Positions 7,787 to 16,397 of a DNA stretch of 36,863 nt are shown here, piece by piece. Below the pieces are notes generated by a model. It was given only the letters and a program-made list of their open reading frames with translations, had not been told where the DNA came from and ran no database searches. Position 1 is the first letter of the stretch; each line of letters opens with the position of its first letter. The position numbers were made by a program, and so were the translations under genes. Source of the stretch: Actinomycetota bacterium (GTDB lineage Bacteria; Actinomycetota; Actinomycetes; Actinomycetales; Microbacteriaceae); assembly GCA_005778835.1 (NCBI GenBank), contig SXMG01000156.1, positions 1 to 36,863 of the forward strand, written 5' to 3'.

Positions 7787-7812
7787 GGGGGGCCGGCGTG
7801 AGCCGACCCCCC
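7787..7812. other. Strong intergenic hairpin between divergent genes
   Basis: GGGGGG-c-CGGC-gtga-GCCG-a-CCCCCC forms a 10-bp GC stem with one C/A mismatch and a 4-nt loop. Read on the minus strand it is followed by TTTCTC, like a weak intrinsic terminator, but no minus-strand gene ends here. The nearest genes, the hydrolase start at 7711 and the lipoprotein start at 7994, are divergent. It might end a small untranslated transcript or insulate the promoters; nothing else supports a function. Confidence 0.5.
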
Positions 7813-7925
7813 AGTCCTTCGCGTCCACCCCTAGTCGCGTAGGAATTCTCCGACCATAGCCACGCCCACGGCGGCGAATCCGGCTTCTCGCCCATCCCTC
7901 TGTCTTCTCACGGCAAGGGCACAGG

Positions 7926-7976
7926 TCACGATCGCGTTTCGGCCGAAAACGTTGGGTGGTGACGCGCCGATCGTGA
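7926..7976. promoter_or_regulatory. Nested inverted repeats upstream of the lipoprotein gene
   Basis: TCACGATCG (7926-7934) and CGATCGTGA (7968-7976) are perfect 9-bp inverted repeats enclosing a perfect 12-bp palindrome TTTCGGCCGAAA (7937-7948). The outer repeat ends 4 bp before the presumed -10 element TAGCGT (7981-7986). This position suits operator sites, but the regulator is unknown. Confidence 0.4.
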
Positions 7977-7993
7977 GGTCTAGCGTGAGCGCC

Positions 7994-8917
7994 ATGACCG
8001 CACACCCCCGCTTCCGCACCATCGTCGTCCTCGCTGTCGCCGCCTCGCTGCTGAGCGGGTGCGCGGCCATGTCGACCGTCGAGACGAGTTCAGACGGCCT
8101 TGCCGACGGTGGCGGGTTCGAGGGCGGTGCCCCCGCCGTCGGCGCCGACGGCGAGTTCGTCAGCGACGAATCGAGCGGCGACCTCTCTGACGACCGCTCG
8201 GTCATCACGACGGGCTTCTTGTATGTGACGGTGGATGCTCCGCTCGAGTCGGCATCCGAGGCGGTGTCGATCACCGAGGCCGCCGGCGGCCGGGTCGACG
8301 GTCGACAGGAGTTCGCCCCCCAGGGTGGAGATGCGGGAGGTGCCGAACTGACGCTGCGCATCCCCGCCGAGCGGCTCACCGCCACGCTCGACCGGCTGAA
8401 AGAGCTCGGAGAGGTCGAAGAGCTGCGGCTCAGCGCCTCTGACGTGACGCGTGAGGTGCAAGACATCGACGCTCGCCTGACGGCCCTGCGCTCGTCGATC
8501 ACGCGGCTGCTGGCGCTGCAGGATGCGGCGGCGACCGTCGAAGACCTCATCGCGCTCGAGACCGCCATCAGCGACCGCCAGGCCGAGCTCGAGAGCCTCG
8601 AGGCACAGCAGCGCTATCTCGCCGACCAGGTGGGCCTCTCGACCATCACCCTGGTGCTCGGCTCGCGCGATGTGGCTCCGGTGACCGAGCCCGACACCTT
8701 CCTCACCGGGCTCATCACCGGGTGGGAGGCCCTCGTCGCCTTCGGCTCGGGGCTGCTCGTGCTGTTGGGCGTGCTGCTGCCGTGGCTCGTGCTGCTCGGC
8801 CTGCTCGGGCTTGCGGTGCTGCTGATCGTGCGCCGCGCCCGTCGTCGGCCGGCGCCCGTCGCCAGCGCCGCAGGCGCCACAGACACCACAGACGCCGCAG
8901 ACGCGGCCGGCGAGTAG
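7994..8917 (+). CDS. DUF4349 domain-containing lipoprotein
   Basis: A 307-residue exported, membrane-anchored protein. The signal peptide ends in the lipobox LLSGC with lipid-modified Cys23, followed by a Gly/Asp-rich linker. The DUF4349 domain (about 65-280) contains a long coiled coil (about 150-212) and ends in hydrophobic segments (about 245-279) followed by the basic stop-transfer RRARRR. A short Thr/Asp/Ala-rich tail closes the protein. This lipobox, coiled coil, transmembrane order is typical of DUF4349 proteins; their molecular role is not established. The ATG at 7994 is chosen over an in-frame GTG 42 nt upstream because the signal peptide begins here and TAGCGT (7981-7986) lies 7 nt before it. 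Confidence 0.87.
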   Translation: MTAHPRFRTIVVLAVAASLLSGCAAMSTVETSSDGLADGGGFEGGAPAVGADGEFVSDESSGDLSDDRSVITTGFLYVTVDAPLESASEAVSITEAAGGRVDGRQEFAPQGGDAGGAELTLRIPAERLTATLDRLKELGEVEELRLSASDVTREVQDIDARLTALRSSITRLLALQDAAATVEDLIALETAISDRQAELESLEAQQRYLADQVGLSTITLVLGSRDVAPVTEPDTFLTGLITGWEALVAFGSGLLVLLGVLLPWLVLLGLLGLAVLLIVRRARRRPAPVASAAGATDTTDAADAAGE

Positions 8918-8922
8918 CTCCG

Positions 8923-10062
8923 TCAGGCCTGAGCGGCCTCGACGACAGCAAGCAACGGCGCGTAGAGCGGGTGCGAGGGCTCGATGCCCATGACGGTCTC
9001 GACGACCTCGGCGGCAGAACGTGAGCCGAGCACCTCGGCGAGCTCGACGCTCTCGGGGTCGTCGTCGACCCTGAACTGCAGGGCGGCGCCGATCGCGGCG
9101 AGCAGGGCTTTCGGCGTCGTGCCGAGCTCGGCGAGCGCCGCTGCCGGTGACAGGAAGCGCTCGTGCCGCGAGAGCTTGCGCAGCGGCTGTCGACCGACGC
9201 GCGTGACGGGGTCGGCGAGCGCGGCATTGGCGAAGCGGCTGAGCGCCGTCTCGCGGTACGCGTCTTGCACCTCGACCGTGAAGCCGTGGCGCGCGACGAG
9301 CAGCTGCGAGGTCTCGCGCAGTGCCGCCTCGACCGAGGCGTGCACGGCGGGGTCGGCGACGGCTTCGTGCACGAACTCGTGCCCGGCGGCGCGACCGAAG
9401 TAGGCGCACGTCGCGTGCCCCGTGTTGACGGTGAAGAGCTTGCGCTCGATCGAGGGGGCCAAGTCGTCGACGAAGTGCGCGCCCGGGATGCTCGGTATGG
9501 CATCTCCGAACGGCCCCACCTCGATCGCCCACTCGCAGAAAGGCTCGACGCGCACGTCGAGGCCGTCGGCCGGGTCGGCGGTCGGCACGATGCGGTCGAC
9601 GGCCGTGTTGGCGAAGATCGCCCGCTCGAGCGCTTCGGGGGCATCGGCCAGCAGCGTGGCGATCTCGGCACGGAGCAGGTCGGTGGCCTGGAGGGCGTTC
9701 TCGCAGGCCATGACGATCAGCGGCCCAGCATCCGTCGACCGCAGCCTCAGTGCGTCGGCGATGACCGGCGCGATGAAGCGCAGCACGGTCGGCCCGACCG
9801 CAGTGGTGGCGAAGTCGGCCGTCGCGACGGCGGCAACAGCCGCCTCACGGTCGGCCGCGCTGTCGATCGCGGTGAAGCCCGTGACCGCGTGCTCGCGGCC
9901 ACCCGGGCCGATCTCGATGACCTGATAGCTGTCGGCGGCCTGGATGGCCGCGATAAGGGGGGCGTTCACGTCGACGAAGACGAGGTCGTGCCCGGCCTCG
10001 TGCAGCAGCAGGCCGATGAAGCCGCGGCCGATGTTGCCGGCGCCGAAGTGAACGGCGGTCAT
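8923..10062 (-). CDS. mtlD: Mannitol-1-phosphate 5-dehydrogenase
   Basis: A 379-residue enzyme that oxidises mannitol 1-phosphate, the product of PTS uptake, to fructose 6-phosphate with NAD+. The N-terminal Rossmann motif is GAGNIGRG (8-15). The polyol-dehydrogenase signature includes Lys208, Asn213 and His216 in KLFTVNTGHATCAYFG. Length matches the bacterial MtlD family. It is the last gene of the mannitol operon; its ATG overlaps the stop of the IIA gene by 4 bp (ATGA), implying coupled translation. It converges on the lipoprotein gene with only 5 bp between stops and no obvious terminator. Confidence 0.96.
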   Translation of the reverse strand: MTAVHFGAGNIGRGFIGLLLHEAGHDLVFVDVNAPLIAAIQAADSYQVIEIGPGGREHAVTGFTAIDSAADREAAVAAVATADFATTAVGPTVLRFIAPVIADALRLRSTDAGPLIVMACENALQATDLLRAEIATLLADAPEALERAIFANTAVDRIVPTADPADGLDVRVEPFCEWAIEVGPFGDAIPSIPGAHFVDDLAPSIERKLFTVNTGHATCAYFGRAAGHEFVHEAVADPAVHASVEAALRETSQLLVARHGFTVEVQDAYRETALSRFANAALADPVTRVGRQPLRKLSRHERFLSPAAALAELGTTPKALLAAIGAALQFRVDDDPESVELAEVLGSRSAAEVVETVMGIEPSHPLYAPLLAVVEAAQA

Positions 10063-10502
10063 GCTGCGTCGTTAACGTCGCCCAGCAGATCGAGTACCTG
10101 CTGCGGCGACTCGGCCGCGAGCAGCTGCTCGACGGCCGAGTCGTCGCTGAAGACCAGCGCGAGCGACGAGAGCACGGCCATGTGGCCGCCGTCTTTGCCC
10201 GCGATGGCGGCCACGACCCGAACGGGGTTGCCGTCCCAGTCGATGGGCTCGTCGTACCGCACGATCGTCAAGGCCGAGGCGAGAATCGCCTCTTTCGCCT
10301 CGTTGGTGCCGTGCGGAATCGCGAGGCCGTTGCCCATGAAGGTCGAGACCAGGGATTCCCGTTGCCGCATCGTCGCTTCGTAGTCGCTCGTCACAGCACC
10401 CGCCGCCTCGAGCAGGCGCGCCGCTTCGGCGATCGCCTCGTCTCGAGTGCGCGCGGTGCCGCTCAGAACGATGCGGTCGGTGGTCAATACGGTGGTGGTC
10501 AC
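10059..10502 (-). CDS. mtlF: PTS mannitol transporter subunit IIA
   Basis: A 147-residue cytoplasmic IIA protein of the mannitol/fructose class. It accepts phosphate from HPr on His64 (GLAIPHGTNEAKEAI) and passes it to the IIB domain of MtlA. Length is typical of free-standing MtlF proteins. It lies 33 bp downstream of mtlA and overlaps mtlD by 4 bp. A separate IIA gene next to a IICB permease is the normal layout in Gram-positive mannitol systems. Confidence 0.95.
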   Translation of the reverse strand: MTTTVLTTDRIVLSGTARTRDEAIAEAARLLEAAGAVTSDYEATMRQRESLVSTFMGNGLAIPHGTNEAKEAILASALTIVRYDEPIDWDGNPVRVVAAIAGKDGGHMAVLSSLALVFSDDSAVEQLLAAESPQQVLDLLGDVNDAA

Positions 10503-10535
10503 GGGAATCCCTGGCCTTTCGCTACTCGAACTCGA

Positions 10536-11981
10536 TCAGCTCTGCTGAGCCTTGATGTGCTCCACGACCATGCCGTACTGCGGGCTGTTCATGAAGTTCT
10601 CGACCGAGACGTGCTCTGCGTGCGGCGCTTGACTCTGCGCCCGAGCCGTCAGGTCTTGGTGGGTGATCACCAAGTCTGCCGTCTCGTCGAGGTTCGCGAT
10701 GGCCTTGTTGGTCACGGTGACCCCCTCGACCCCCGCATCCTTCAGCATCTTGCGCAGCACGGTGGCTCCCATGGCGCTCGAGCCCATGCCGGCGTCGCAG
10801 GCGAAGACCACGGTCGAGATCTTCGTGGCCGTCGACGTCGTGCCGAGCAGGTCGCCCACGCGGCTCTCGCCGCCCTTGAGGGTGGCGTTCTGCGACACCG
10901 CGTTGGTGAAGCCGTCAGCACCCGACTCGAGGGCCTCGAGGTCGCGCTTACGGCTCGCCCGCAGAATCACGGCGGCCACGAGGAACGAGGCAGCTGCAGA
11001 GAGGACTACCGAGAGGATCACACCCACGTAGCTGTCGCTCGCGGTCTGGATGAGCACCGCGAAGATGCTGCCCGGCGACGCCGGCGCACGCAGACCCGAC
11101 TCGAAGATCAAGTTCGTCGTGATGCCGGTCATGCCTCCCGCGATCATCGCGACGATGAGCACGGGCTTCATGAGCACGTACGGGAAGTAGATCTCGTGAA
11201 TGCCACCGAGGAAGTGGATGATGATGGCGCCCGGAGCGGTCGCGCGTGCGATGCCGACACCGAAGAACGTGAAGGCGAGCAGCAGACCCAGGCCGGGGCC
11301 GGGGTTGGCCTCGAGCAGGAAGAGGATCGACTTGCCGGTCTCGGCGGCCTCCTGAATGCCCAACGGGGTGAGAACACCCTGGTTGATGGCGTTGTTCAAG
11401 AAGAGCACCTTGCCGGGCTCGATCACGAGGCTCGCGAGCGGCAGCAGACCGGTCTCGGTGAGGAACTTGGCACCGGCGCCGAGCGCGTCGCTCAGCACGG
11501 TCACGACCGGCGCGATGCCGAAGAAGGCACCGAGCGCGAGACCGAAGCCGAGGATGCCTGCCGAGAAGTTGTCGACGAGCATCTCGAAGCCGGCGCGGAT
11601 CTTGCCGGCCCAGAGGGCGTCGACCTTCTTCATGAGCCAGGCCGCGAGCGGGCCGACGATCATGGCGCCGAGGAACATCGGGATCGTCGTGCCGACGATG
11701 ACGCCCATGGTCGCGATCGAGGCCACGACGCCGCCGCGCGTGCCGTAGACCATGCGGCCTGCGGTGTTCGCGATGAGCAGCGGCAGCAAGTAGATGATCA
11801 TCGGGCCGACGAGCGCCTCGAGGGTCGCGTTCGGCGTCCAGCCGGTGGGGATGAAGAAGGCGGTGATGAAGCCCCACGCGATGAAGGCCGCGATGTTGGG
11901 CATGATCATCCCGCTGAGGAAGGTTCCGAATCGTTGGACCCGGACCCTCGCGCTCGTGCGAGGTGCTGACGTCGTCGTCAT
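10536..11981 (-). CDS. mtlA: PTS mannitol transporter subunit IICB
   Basis: A 481-residue membrane permease that imports and phosphorylates mannitol. The IIC domain (about 15-345) has multiple hydrophobic helices and the conserved GGIHEIYFPYVL (259-270) that contributes the substrate and phosphotransfer site. A linker (about 345-385) leads to the IIB domain, whose P-loop-like ACDAGMGSSAMGA carries the phospho-cysteine Cys395. There is no fused IIA, which is supplied by the next gene. The start is the ATG at 11981, with AAGGAGC just upstream as RBS. It lies 36 bp after ptsI in the same operon. Confidence 0.96.
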   Translation of the reverse strand: MTTTSAPRTSARVRVQRFGTFLSGMIMPNIAAFIAWGFITAFFIPTGWTPNATLEALVGPMIIYLLPLLIANTAGRMVYGTRGGVVASIATMGVIVGTTIPMFLGAMIVGPLAAWLMKKVDALWAGKIRAGFEMLVDNFSAGILGFGLALGAFFGIAPVVTVLSDALGAGAKFLTETGLLPLASLVIEPGKVLFLNNAINQGVLTPLGIQEAAETGKSILFLLEANPGPGLGLLLAFTFFGVGIARATAPGAIIIHFLGGIHEIYFPYVLMKPVLIVAMIAGGMTGITTNLIFESGLRAPASPGSIFAVLIQTASDSYVGVILSVVLSAAASFLVAAVILRASRKRDLEALESGADGFTNAVSQNATLKGGESRVGDLLGTTSTATKISTVVFACDAGMGSSAMGATVLRKMLKDAGVEGVTVTNKAIANLDETADLVITHQDLTARAQSQAPHAEHVSVENFMNSPQYGMVVEHIKAQQS

Positions 11982-12017
11982 GGGTGTCGCTCCTTGTTGT
12001 GAGGGGTGATGCTCTGG

Positions 12018-13700
12018 TTAGGGATGGGTGGGGGCTGCGTCGAGCACCGCCTGGCGGGCGGCTTCGGCGCTCTCGGCCGACACGGCGAGTGCGGCGAGTC
12101 TGCGGGCGTCGTCGAGCGTGTGCAGGGCCAGCTCGGCCCGCACGTCGGCGATCGCGGAGGACGACATCGAGAGGCTCGTCGCGCCGAGGCCGACGAGCAC
12201 GACGGCCAGCAGCGGGTCGGCCGCGGCTTCGCCGCAGATGCCGACCGGCACGTCGTGCTCGCGGCCGGCGGCGCCGACCTGCTCGATGAGACGCAGCACC
12301 GCGGGGTGCCACGGGTTCTGCAGGTTCGCGACCGTACCGAGCAGGCGGTCGGCGGCGAACACGTACTGCGTGAGGTCGTTGGTGCCGATGCTCATGAAGT
12401 CGACACGGGGTGCGACGTGGTCGGCGAGGATCGCGCACGAGGGCACCTCGACCATGACGCCGGCGACCTCGATGCCGAGCTCGTGCGCGAGGTCGCAGAA
12501 GTACTGCGCCTCGGCCGCGGTCGACACCATCGGCGCCATGACCTGCACGAAGGCCTCCGAGTCTGCCGTCGCCTGCGCGAGCGCCGTGAGCTGGTCGCGC
12601 AGCACGTGCTCGTGCGCTGCCAGGGCGCGCAGGCCCCGACGCCCGAGCGCGGGGTTCTCCTCCCCCGAATCGGTGAGGAACGCGAGCGGCTTGTCGGCAC
12701 CGGCATCCAGCACGCGCACGACGACCTTCTGGTCGGCGAAGTGGGAGAAGACCTCGCGGTAGGTGGCCGCCTGGTCGTCGACGCTCGGAGCCTTCTCCGC
12801 GCCGAGGAACAGCACTTCGGTGCGGAAGAGCCCGACGCCTTCAGCGCCGCGCGCTGCAGCCTCACGAGCCGAGTCGACCGACCCGATGTTGGCGAGCAGC
12901 GGCACGGCGTGGCCGTCGGCGAGGCGGCCGGGGCCTGAGCTCTGCGCACGGATCGCCTCGAGGGTCTGAGTGCGCTGCAGCGCGAGATCGATGCGCTCTT
13001 GAGCGGGGTCGAGCTCGACGGTACCGTTCTCGGCATCGACGAGCACGATGTCGCCGTCACGCAGCGCGCTCGCCTCGGCGGCGCCGACGACGGCCGTGAT
13101 GCCCTTCTCACGGGCGAGGATCGCCGTGTGCGAGGTCGGGCCGCCGTCGGTCGTCACGAGCGCGAGCACGAGATCGAGGTCGAGCGTGGCCGTGTCGGCC
13201 GGGGCCAGGTCGCGCGCGACGAGCACGAAGGGCTCGGGCGAGTCGGGCACCCCGGGAGCGGGCAGCCCCTGCAGGTGGGCGATGGCACGGCGCGCAACAT
13301 CGTCGAGGTCGCCGGCGCGCTCGCCGAGGTAGCCCCCCATGCCGACGAGCATGTCGCGGAAGGTCGCCATGGCGGCGTGCACGGCGAACTCGGCGGTGGC
13401 GCCGTCTTCGGTGCGGTGCTGCACGTCGGCCGCGAGGGCTGGGTCTTCGGCCATCATCGCGAGAGCATCCAGCACCTCGGCGGCCGTGCCGCCCGCCTTC
13501 TCGCCGCGCTCGCGCAATTGCGCGGCCGTCGCGGCGAGCGATGTGGTGGCTCGCTCGAACTCGGCGGCGGGCTCCAGCTCGCTCGGGGTGTCGACGGGGT
13601 CGGCGACGGGCTCGGGCATGCGCAGCACGGGGCCGACCGTGGTCGCCCGGCCGATGCCCACGCCGCGCATCACCGAATCACGAGTGTCAGTACCGCTCAT
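12018..13700 (-). CDS. ptsI: Phosphoenolpyruvate-protein phosphotransferase (PTS enzyme I)
   Basis: A 560-residue enzyme I that autophosphorylates from PEP and donates phosphate to HPr. The N-terminal HPr-binding/phosphohistidine half contains the active His191 in GGPTSHTAILAREKG. The C-terminal PEP-binding barrel has LFRTEVLF, the SIGTNDLTQY stretch and the active-site cysteine in VGICGEAAADP. Length matches the family (about 560-575). Its ATG overlaps the ptsH stop by 4 bp. Finding the general PTS component inside a mannitol operon suggests PTS function here may be mostly tied to mannitol, although other PTS genes could exist elsewhere. Confidence 0.97.
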   Translation of the reverse strand: MSGTDTRDSVMRGVGIGRATTVGPVLRMPEPVADPVDTPSELEPAAEFERATTSLAATAAQLRERGEKAGGTAAEVLDALAMMAEDPALAADVQHRTEDGATAEFAVHAAMATFRDMLVGMGGYLGERAGDLDDVARRAIAHLQGLPAPGVPDSPEPFVLVARDLAPADTATLDLDLVLALVTTDGGPTSHTAILAREKGITAVVGAAEASALRDGDIVLVDAENGTVELDPAQERIDLALQRTQTLEAIRAQSSGPGRLADGHAVPLLANIGSVDSAREAAARGAEGVGLFRTEVLFLGAEKAPSVDDQAATYREVFSHFADQKVVVRVLDAGADKPLAFLTDSGEENPALGRRGLRALAAHEHVLRDQLTALAQATADSEAFVQVMAPMVSTAAEAQYFCDLAHELGIEVAGVMVEVPSCAILADHVAPRVDFMSIGTNDLTQYVFAADRLLGTVANLQNPWHPAVLRLIEQVGAAGREHDVPVGICGEAAADPLLAVVLVGLGATSLSMSSSAIADVRAELALHTLDDARRLAALAVSAESAEAARQAVLDAAPTHP

Positions 13701-13960
13701 GCGTCGTGGTCTTTCTCGAGAAAGGCCGCGAGCGAGTCGAGCACGGTGTCGGCGTTGTCGCCGTCGACGCGCAGCACGACCTCGTCACCGTGCTCGATGC
13801 CGAGCGAGACGACACCCAGAATGCTCGCGGCGTTGATCTTGCGCTCGCCCTTCTGCAGCTCGACTGCGCAACCCGAGTCGGTGACCGCCTTGACGAAGAG
13901 AGCGGCGGGGCGAGCGTGCAGACCGTGCGCCGATGCGACGGTGAGAGTGCGTTCAGCCAT
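13697..13960 (-). CDS. ptsH: Phosphocarrier protein HPr
   Basis: An 87-residue HPr that shuttles phosphate from enzyme I to IIA proteins on His15 (SAHGLHARPAA). The regulatory serine position is also present (Ser46 in NAASILGVVSLG). Actinobacteria generally lack the HPr kinase that phosphorylates this serine in Firmicutes, so its use here is uncertain. The frame is open further upstream, but the ATG at 13960 gives the exact family length. It lies 13 bp after the IIB-like gene and overlaps ptsI by 4 bp. Confidence 0.97.
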   Translation of the reverse strand: MAERTLTVASAHGLHARPAALFVKAVTDSGCAVELQKGERKINAASILGVVSLGIEHGDEVVLRVDGDNADTVLDSLAAFLEKDHDA

Positions 13961-13973
13961 GAGGAGCTTCTTT

Positions 13974-14309
13974 CTACGAGTCGAGCGGCGAAGAGACGGT
14001 CGTGCGGGAATCGCGGGCGAGCAGCAGCGCGAGAGCCTGACGGGCGGCGCTCGCGTGGTCGTCAGCATCGAGCAGGTAGGCCGGCACGCCGGTCTCGGCG
14101 AGGGCGTCGCGCACCTCGGCGAACTGCTCTGCGAGGTGGTGCCCGACGAGCACGATCGACAGCTCGGCTGCGCGCGAGGGCAGCTGATCGGCGGCGAGCG
14201 GTTCGACGTTCCAGTCGAGCTCGTGCTGCGCGAGCTGCTCGCGCAGGGCCCTGGCGAGGAAGGTGCTCGCGACTCCGGCCGCGCAGACGATCGCTGCCGT
14301 GCGGGTCAT
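13974..14309 (-). CDS. Stand-alone PTS IIB-like protein (lactose/ascorbate-type fold)
   Basis: A 111-residue protein whose N-terminus IVCAAGVASTFLARALREQL has the P-loop-like Cys9-x5-ST pattern of PTS IIB proteins that carry a phospho-cysteine. The rest fits a small alpha/beta IIB domain. The start at 14309 is supported by a strong RBS (AAGGAGG) 5 nt upstream. It is the first gene of the mannitol/PTS operon, although MtlA already has its own IIB domain, so this is a second, unfused IIB. It may serve another permease or relay the phosphorylation state to the MtlR-type regulator next door. No function beyond PTS phosphotransfer is shown. Confidence 0.75.
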   Translation of the reverse strand: MTRTAAIVCAAGVASTFLARALREQLAQHELDWNVEPLAADQLPSRAAELSIVLVGHHLAEQFAEVRDALAETGVPAYLLDADDHASAARQALALLLARDSRTTVSSPLDS

Positions 14310-14337
14310 GATCGCCTCCTTGCGGTCAATCCGGGGT

Positions 14338-14352
14338 CGTGGCTGAGCCACG
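14338..14352. promoter_or_regulatory. Palindrome in the mannitol operon / mtlR intergenic region
   Basis: CGTGGCTGAGCCACG is a perfect palindrome around a single central base, 28 bp upstream of the IIB-like start and 125 bp upstream of mtlR. The 168-bp divergent region (14310-14477) must hold promoters in both directions, and this is its best dyad. It is a candidate operator for the adjacent MtlR-type activator; that link is inference. Confidence 0.42.
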
Positions 14353-14477
14353 GGGCGTGCAGTCGGAGCGGTGGTGATCTCCACTCTGCGCGAGCGCCCC
14401 GCACCGTTCCACTAGACCTGCTTCCGACCCTGCGGAAAGTCGGGTGCGGTACGCCCTCGTCTACAGTGACAAGCACG

Positions 14478-16394
14478 ATGGCCGACAAATACGGGCGGAT
14501 GCTCGAGCTGCTGTTCCAGGCAGACGACTGGGTCACGGCGACCGAGCTCGCCGAGCAGCTCGGTGTGACGACGCGCTCGGTGCGCAGCTACGTCGCGGCC
14601 GCGAAGTCGGCCGCGCATCCCCGGGCCATCGTCACCGCCTCGACGGCGGGCTATCGCTTGAACCGCGAGCAGTACGCCGAGTTCCTCGATGAGAGCCGCG
14701 AACGCGGCGGCAGCGCGGCCGAGACCCCGCAAGACCGCGTGCACCACCTCGTGCGCCGACTCACCGAGTCGCACCTCGGCATCGACGTGCACGCGCTCGC
14801 CGACAGCCTCTTCGTGAGCGAGTCGACGATCGAAGCCGATCTGCGCAAGGTCAAGGCTCTCGTCGAGGGTGCGAGCGCATCGCTCGAGCGGCGTGGCAGC
14901 GTCGTGCGGCTCACCGGCAGCGAGGGCGCACGCCGGCGACTGCTCAGCAGCCTCGTGCAGAGCGAGAGCACGCAGGGCATGCTCGACCTCGACTCGATCG
15001 AGAGCGAGTTCGCGCTCGCAGGGCTCGGCGCCTTCAAGACCGAGCTCATCGAGGCGCTCGACGGCGCCGGATTCTTCATCAACGAGTACGGCATCGACGC
15101 CGTCATCCTGCACGTCGCGATCGCCGTCGACCGCGCGCGCCGCGATCAGCATCTTCCCGATGCGGCGACCACGAGCGTGCCCGAGCGCCATCTGCCGATC
15201 GTGCAGATTCTCGAGCGGCTCACGACCGAGCACTTCGAGGTCGCGCTGACGCTCGCCGACACCGACTACCTCGCCCGGCTGCTCATCACGCGCGTGATCG
15301 CTCCGGGCAACGGCCCCGCCGGCGAGACGGTCGTCGACAGCGACGACGTCGCAACAGTGCGGCGCATCGTCGACCTCGTGCTCGAGGAGTACGTCGTCGA
15401 CTTCCGTGACGAGGCGTTCATCACGCGCCTCGCGATCCACCTGGGCAACCTCGTGGCCCGGGCCCGCGAGAACGCGCACACGCGCAACCCGCTGACGCGC
15501 TCGATCAAGAGCTCGTACCCGCTCATCTTCGACATCGCCGTCTACATCGCCTCGATCGTGCAGAGAGAGCGCGGCATCACGGTCGACGACGACGAGATCT
15601 CGTACATCGCCCTGCACCTGGGCTCGCACCTCGAGCGGGTGTCGCGCCGCGAAGAGCGCGTCTCGTGCACGATCGTGTGCCCGAGCTACTACGACCTGCA
15701 CACGATTCTGCGCACGCGCATCGAGCGCGAGCTCGGCGGTGAGGTGAGCGTCGAGTTCGTGGTGACCCGCACCGACGTCGACCCGCGCGAGCTCACGAGC
15801 GATCTCGTCATCTCGACGATTCCGACGACCTCCGCCCGCGAGGGAGTCGTTGTCGTGCAGCCGTTCCTCACCGACGACGACATCGACGCCATCCGCACCG
15901 CCGCCTCGCGCGTGCGACGCCATCGCCGCCGCACGCGCATCGCCGACGAGCTGCTCGAGTACTTCGACGAGCGCCTGTTCTTCACCACTCCGCCCGGCGA
16001 TGACCCCGAGTCGATCATCCGCGGCCTCGGAGCCGCGCTCGTCGACGCCGAGGTCATCGACGAGGCCTACGTCGCCGGAGCCCTCGAGCGCGAGCGCATG
16101 TCGTCGACCGCCTTCACCGAAGTGCTCGCCGTGCCGCACGCCATGGGCCTGACCGCCGAGCGCACCGCGATCGCCATCGCCCTCTCGCCCACTCCGATTG
16201 CGTGGGGGGATGCCCGCGTCTCGGTCGTCGCCTTCATCGCCTTCAGTGCCGAGGGCCGGGCGCGCTTCCAGCCCTTGTTCGACCAGTTCGTCGAGGTCTT
16301 CGCGAGCCGCCGCGATGTGGCCGAGCTCATCCGTGACTCGACCGATTTCGATGCGTTCATCGAGCAGCTCGCGCAGCTCATCGAGCGCGGCTGA
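14478..16394 (+). CDS. mtlR: PRD domain-containing transcriptional regulator with IIB- and IIA-like domains (MtlR type)
   Basis: A 638-residue PTS-controlled activator. An N-terminal HTH (about 1-60, TELAEQLGVTTRSVRSY) and a second helix-turn-helix (about 85-135) precede two PTS regulation domains (about 185-395) with conserved His in LHVAIAVDR, LAIHLGNLVAR and IALHLGSHLER. Then comes a Gat/IIB-like domain with Cys401 (IVCPSYYD) and a C-terminal mannitol-type IIA domain with His554 (VPHAM). This order is that of MtlR/LicR-type activators, whose activity is set by EI/HPr and IIA/IIB phosphorylation. The frame is open far upstream; the ATG at 14478 begins the HTH and follows TACAGT (14462-14467) by 10 nt. 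Its divergence from the mannitol operon fits control of that operon. Confidence 0.92.
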   Translation: MADKYGRMLELLFQADDWVTATELAEQLGVTTRSVRSYVAAAKSAAHPRAIVTASTAGYRLNREQYAEFLDESRERGGSAAETPQDRVHHLVRRLTESHLGIDVHALADSLFVSESTIEADLRKVKALVEGASASLERRGSVVRLTGSEGARRRLLSSLVQSESTQGMLDLDSIESEFALAGLGAFKTELIEALDGAGFFINEYGIDAVILHVAIAVDRARRDQHLPDAATTSVPERHLPIVQILERLTTEHFEVALTLADTDYLARLLITRVIAPGNGPAGETVVDSDDVATVRRIVDLVLEEYVVDFRDEAFITRLAIHLGNLVARARENAHTRNPLTRSIKSSYPLIFDIAVYIASIVQRERGITVDDDEISYIALHLGSHLERVSRREERVSCTIVCPSYYDLHTILRTRIERELGGEVSVEFVVTRTDVDPRELTSDLVISTIPTTSAREGVVVVQPFLTDDDIDAIRTAASRVRRHRRRTRIADELLEYFDERLFFTTPPGDDPESIIRGLGAALVDAEVIDEAYVAGALERERMSSTAFTEVLAVPHAMGLTAERTAIAIALSPTPIAWGDARVSVVAFIAFSAEGRARFQPLFDQFVEVFASRRDVAELIRDSTDFDAFIEQLAQLIERG

Positions 16395-16397
16395 CCA

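Noticed and set aside
7831-7895. Apparent 21-codon peptide before the hairpin at 7787-7812
   Set aside because: On recount the ATG at 7895 and the TAG at 7833 are in different frames, so no short peptide is encoded.
14371-14384. GTGG-N6-CCAC dyad upstream of mtlR
   Set aside because: Only 4-bp arms in GC-rich DNA; expected by chance.
12999-14477. Upstream plus-strand extension of the mtlR frame
   Set aside because: It lies antisense to ptsI, ptsH and the IIB-like gene, and the encoded residues are low-complexity; the HTH begins at 14478.
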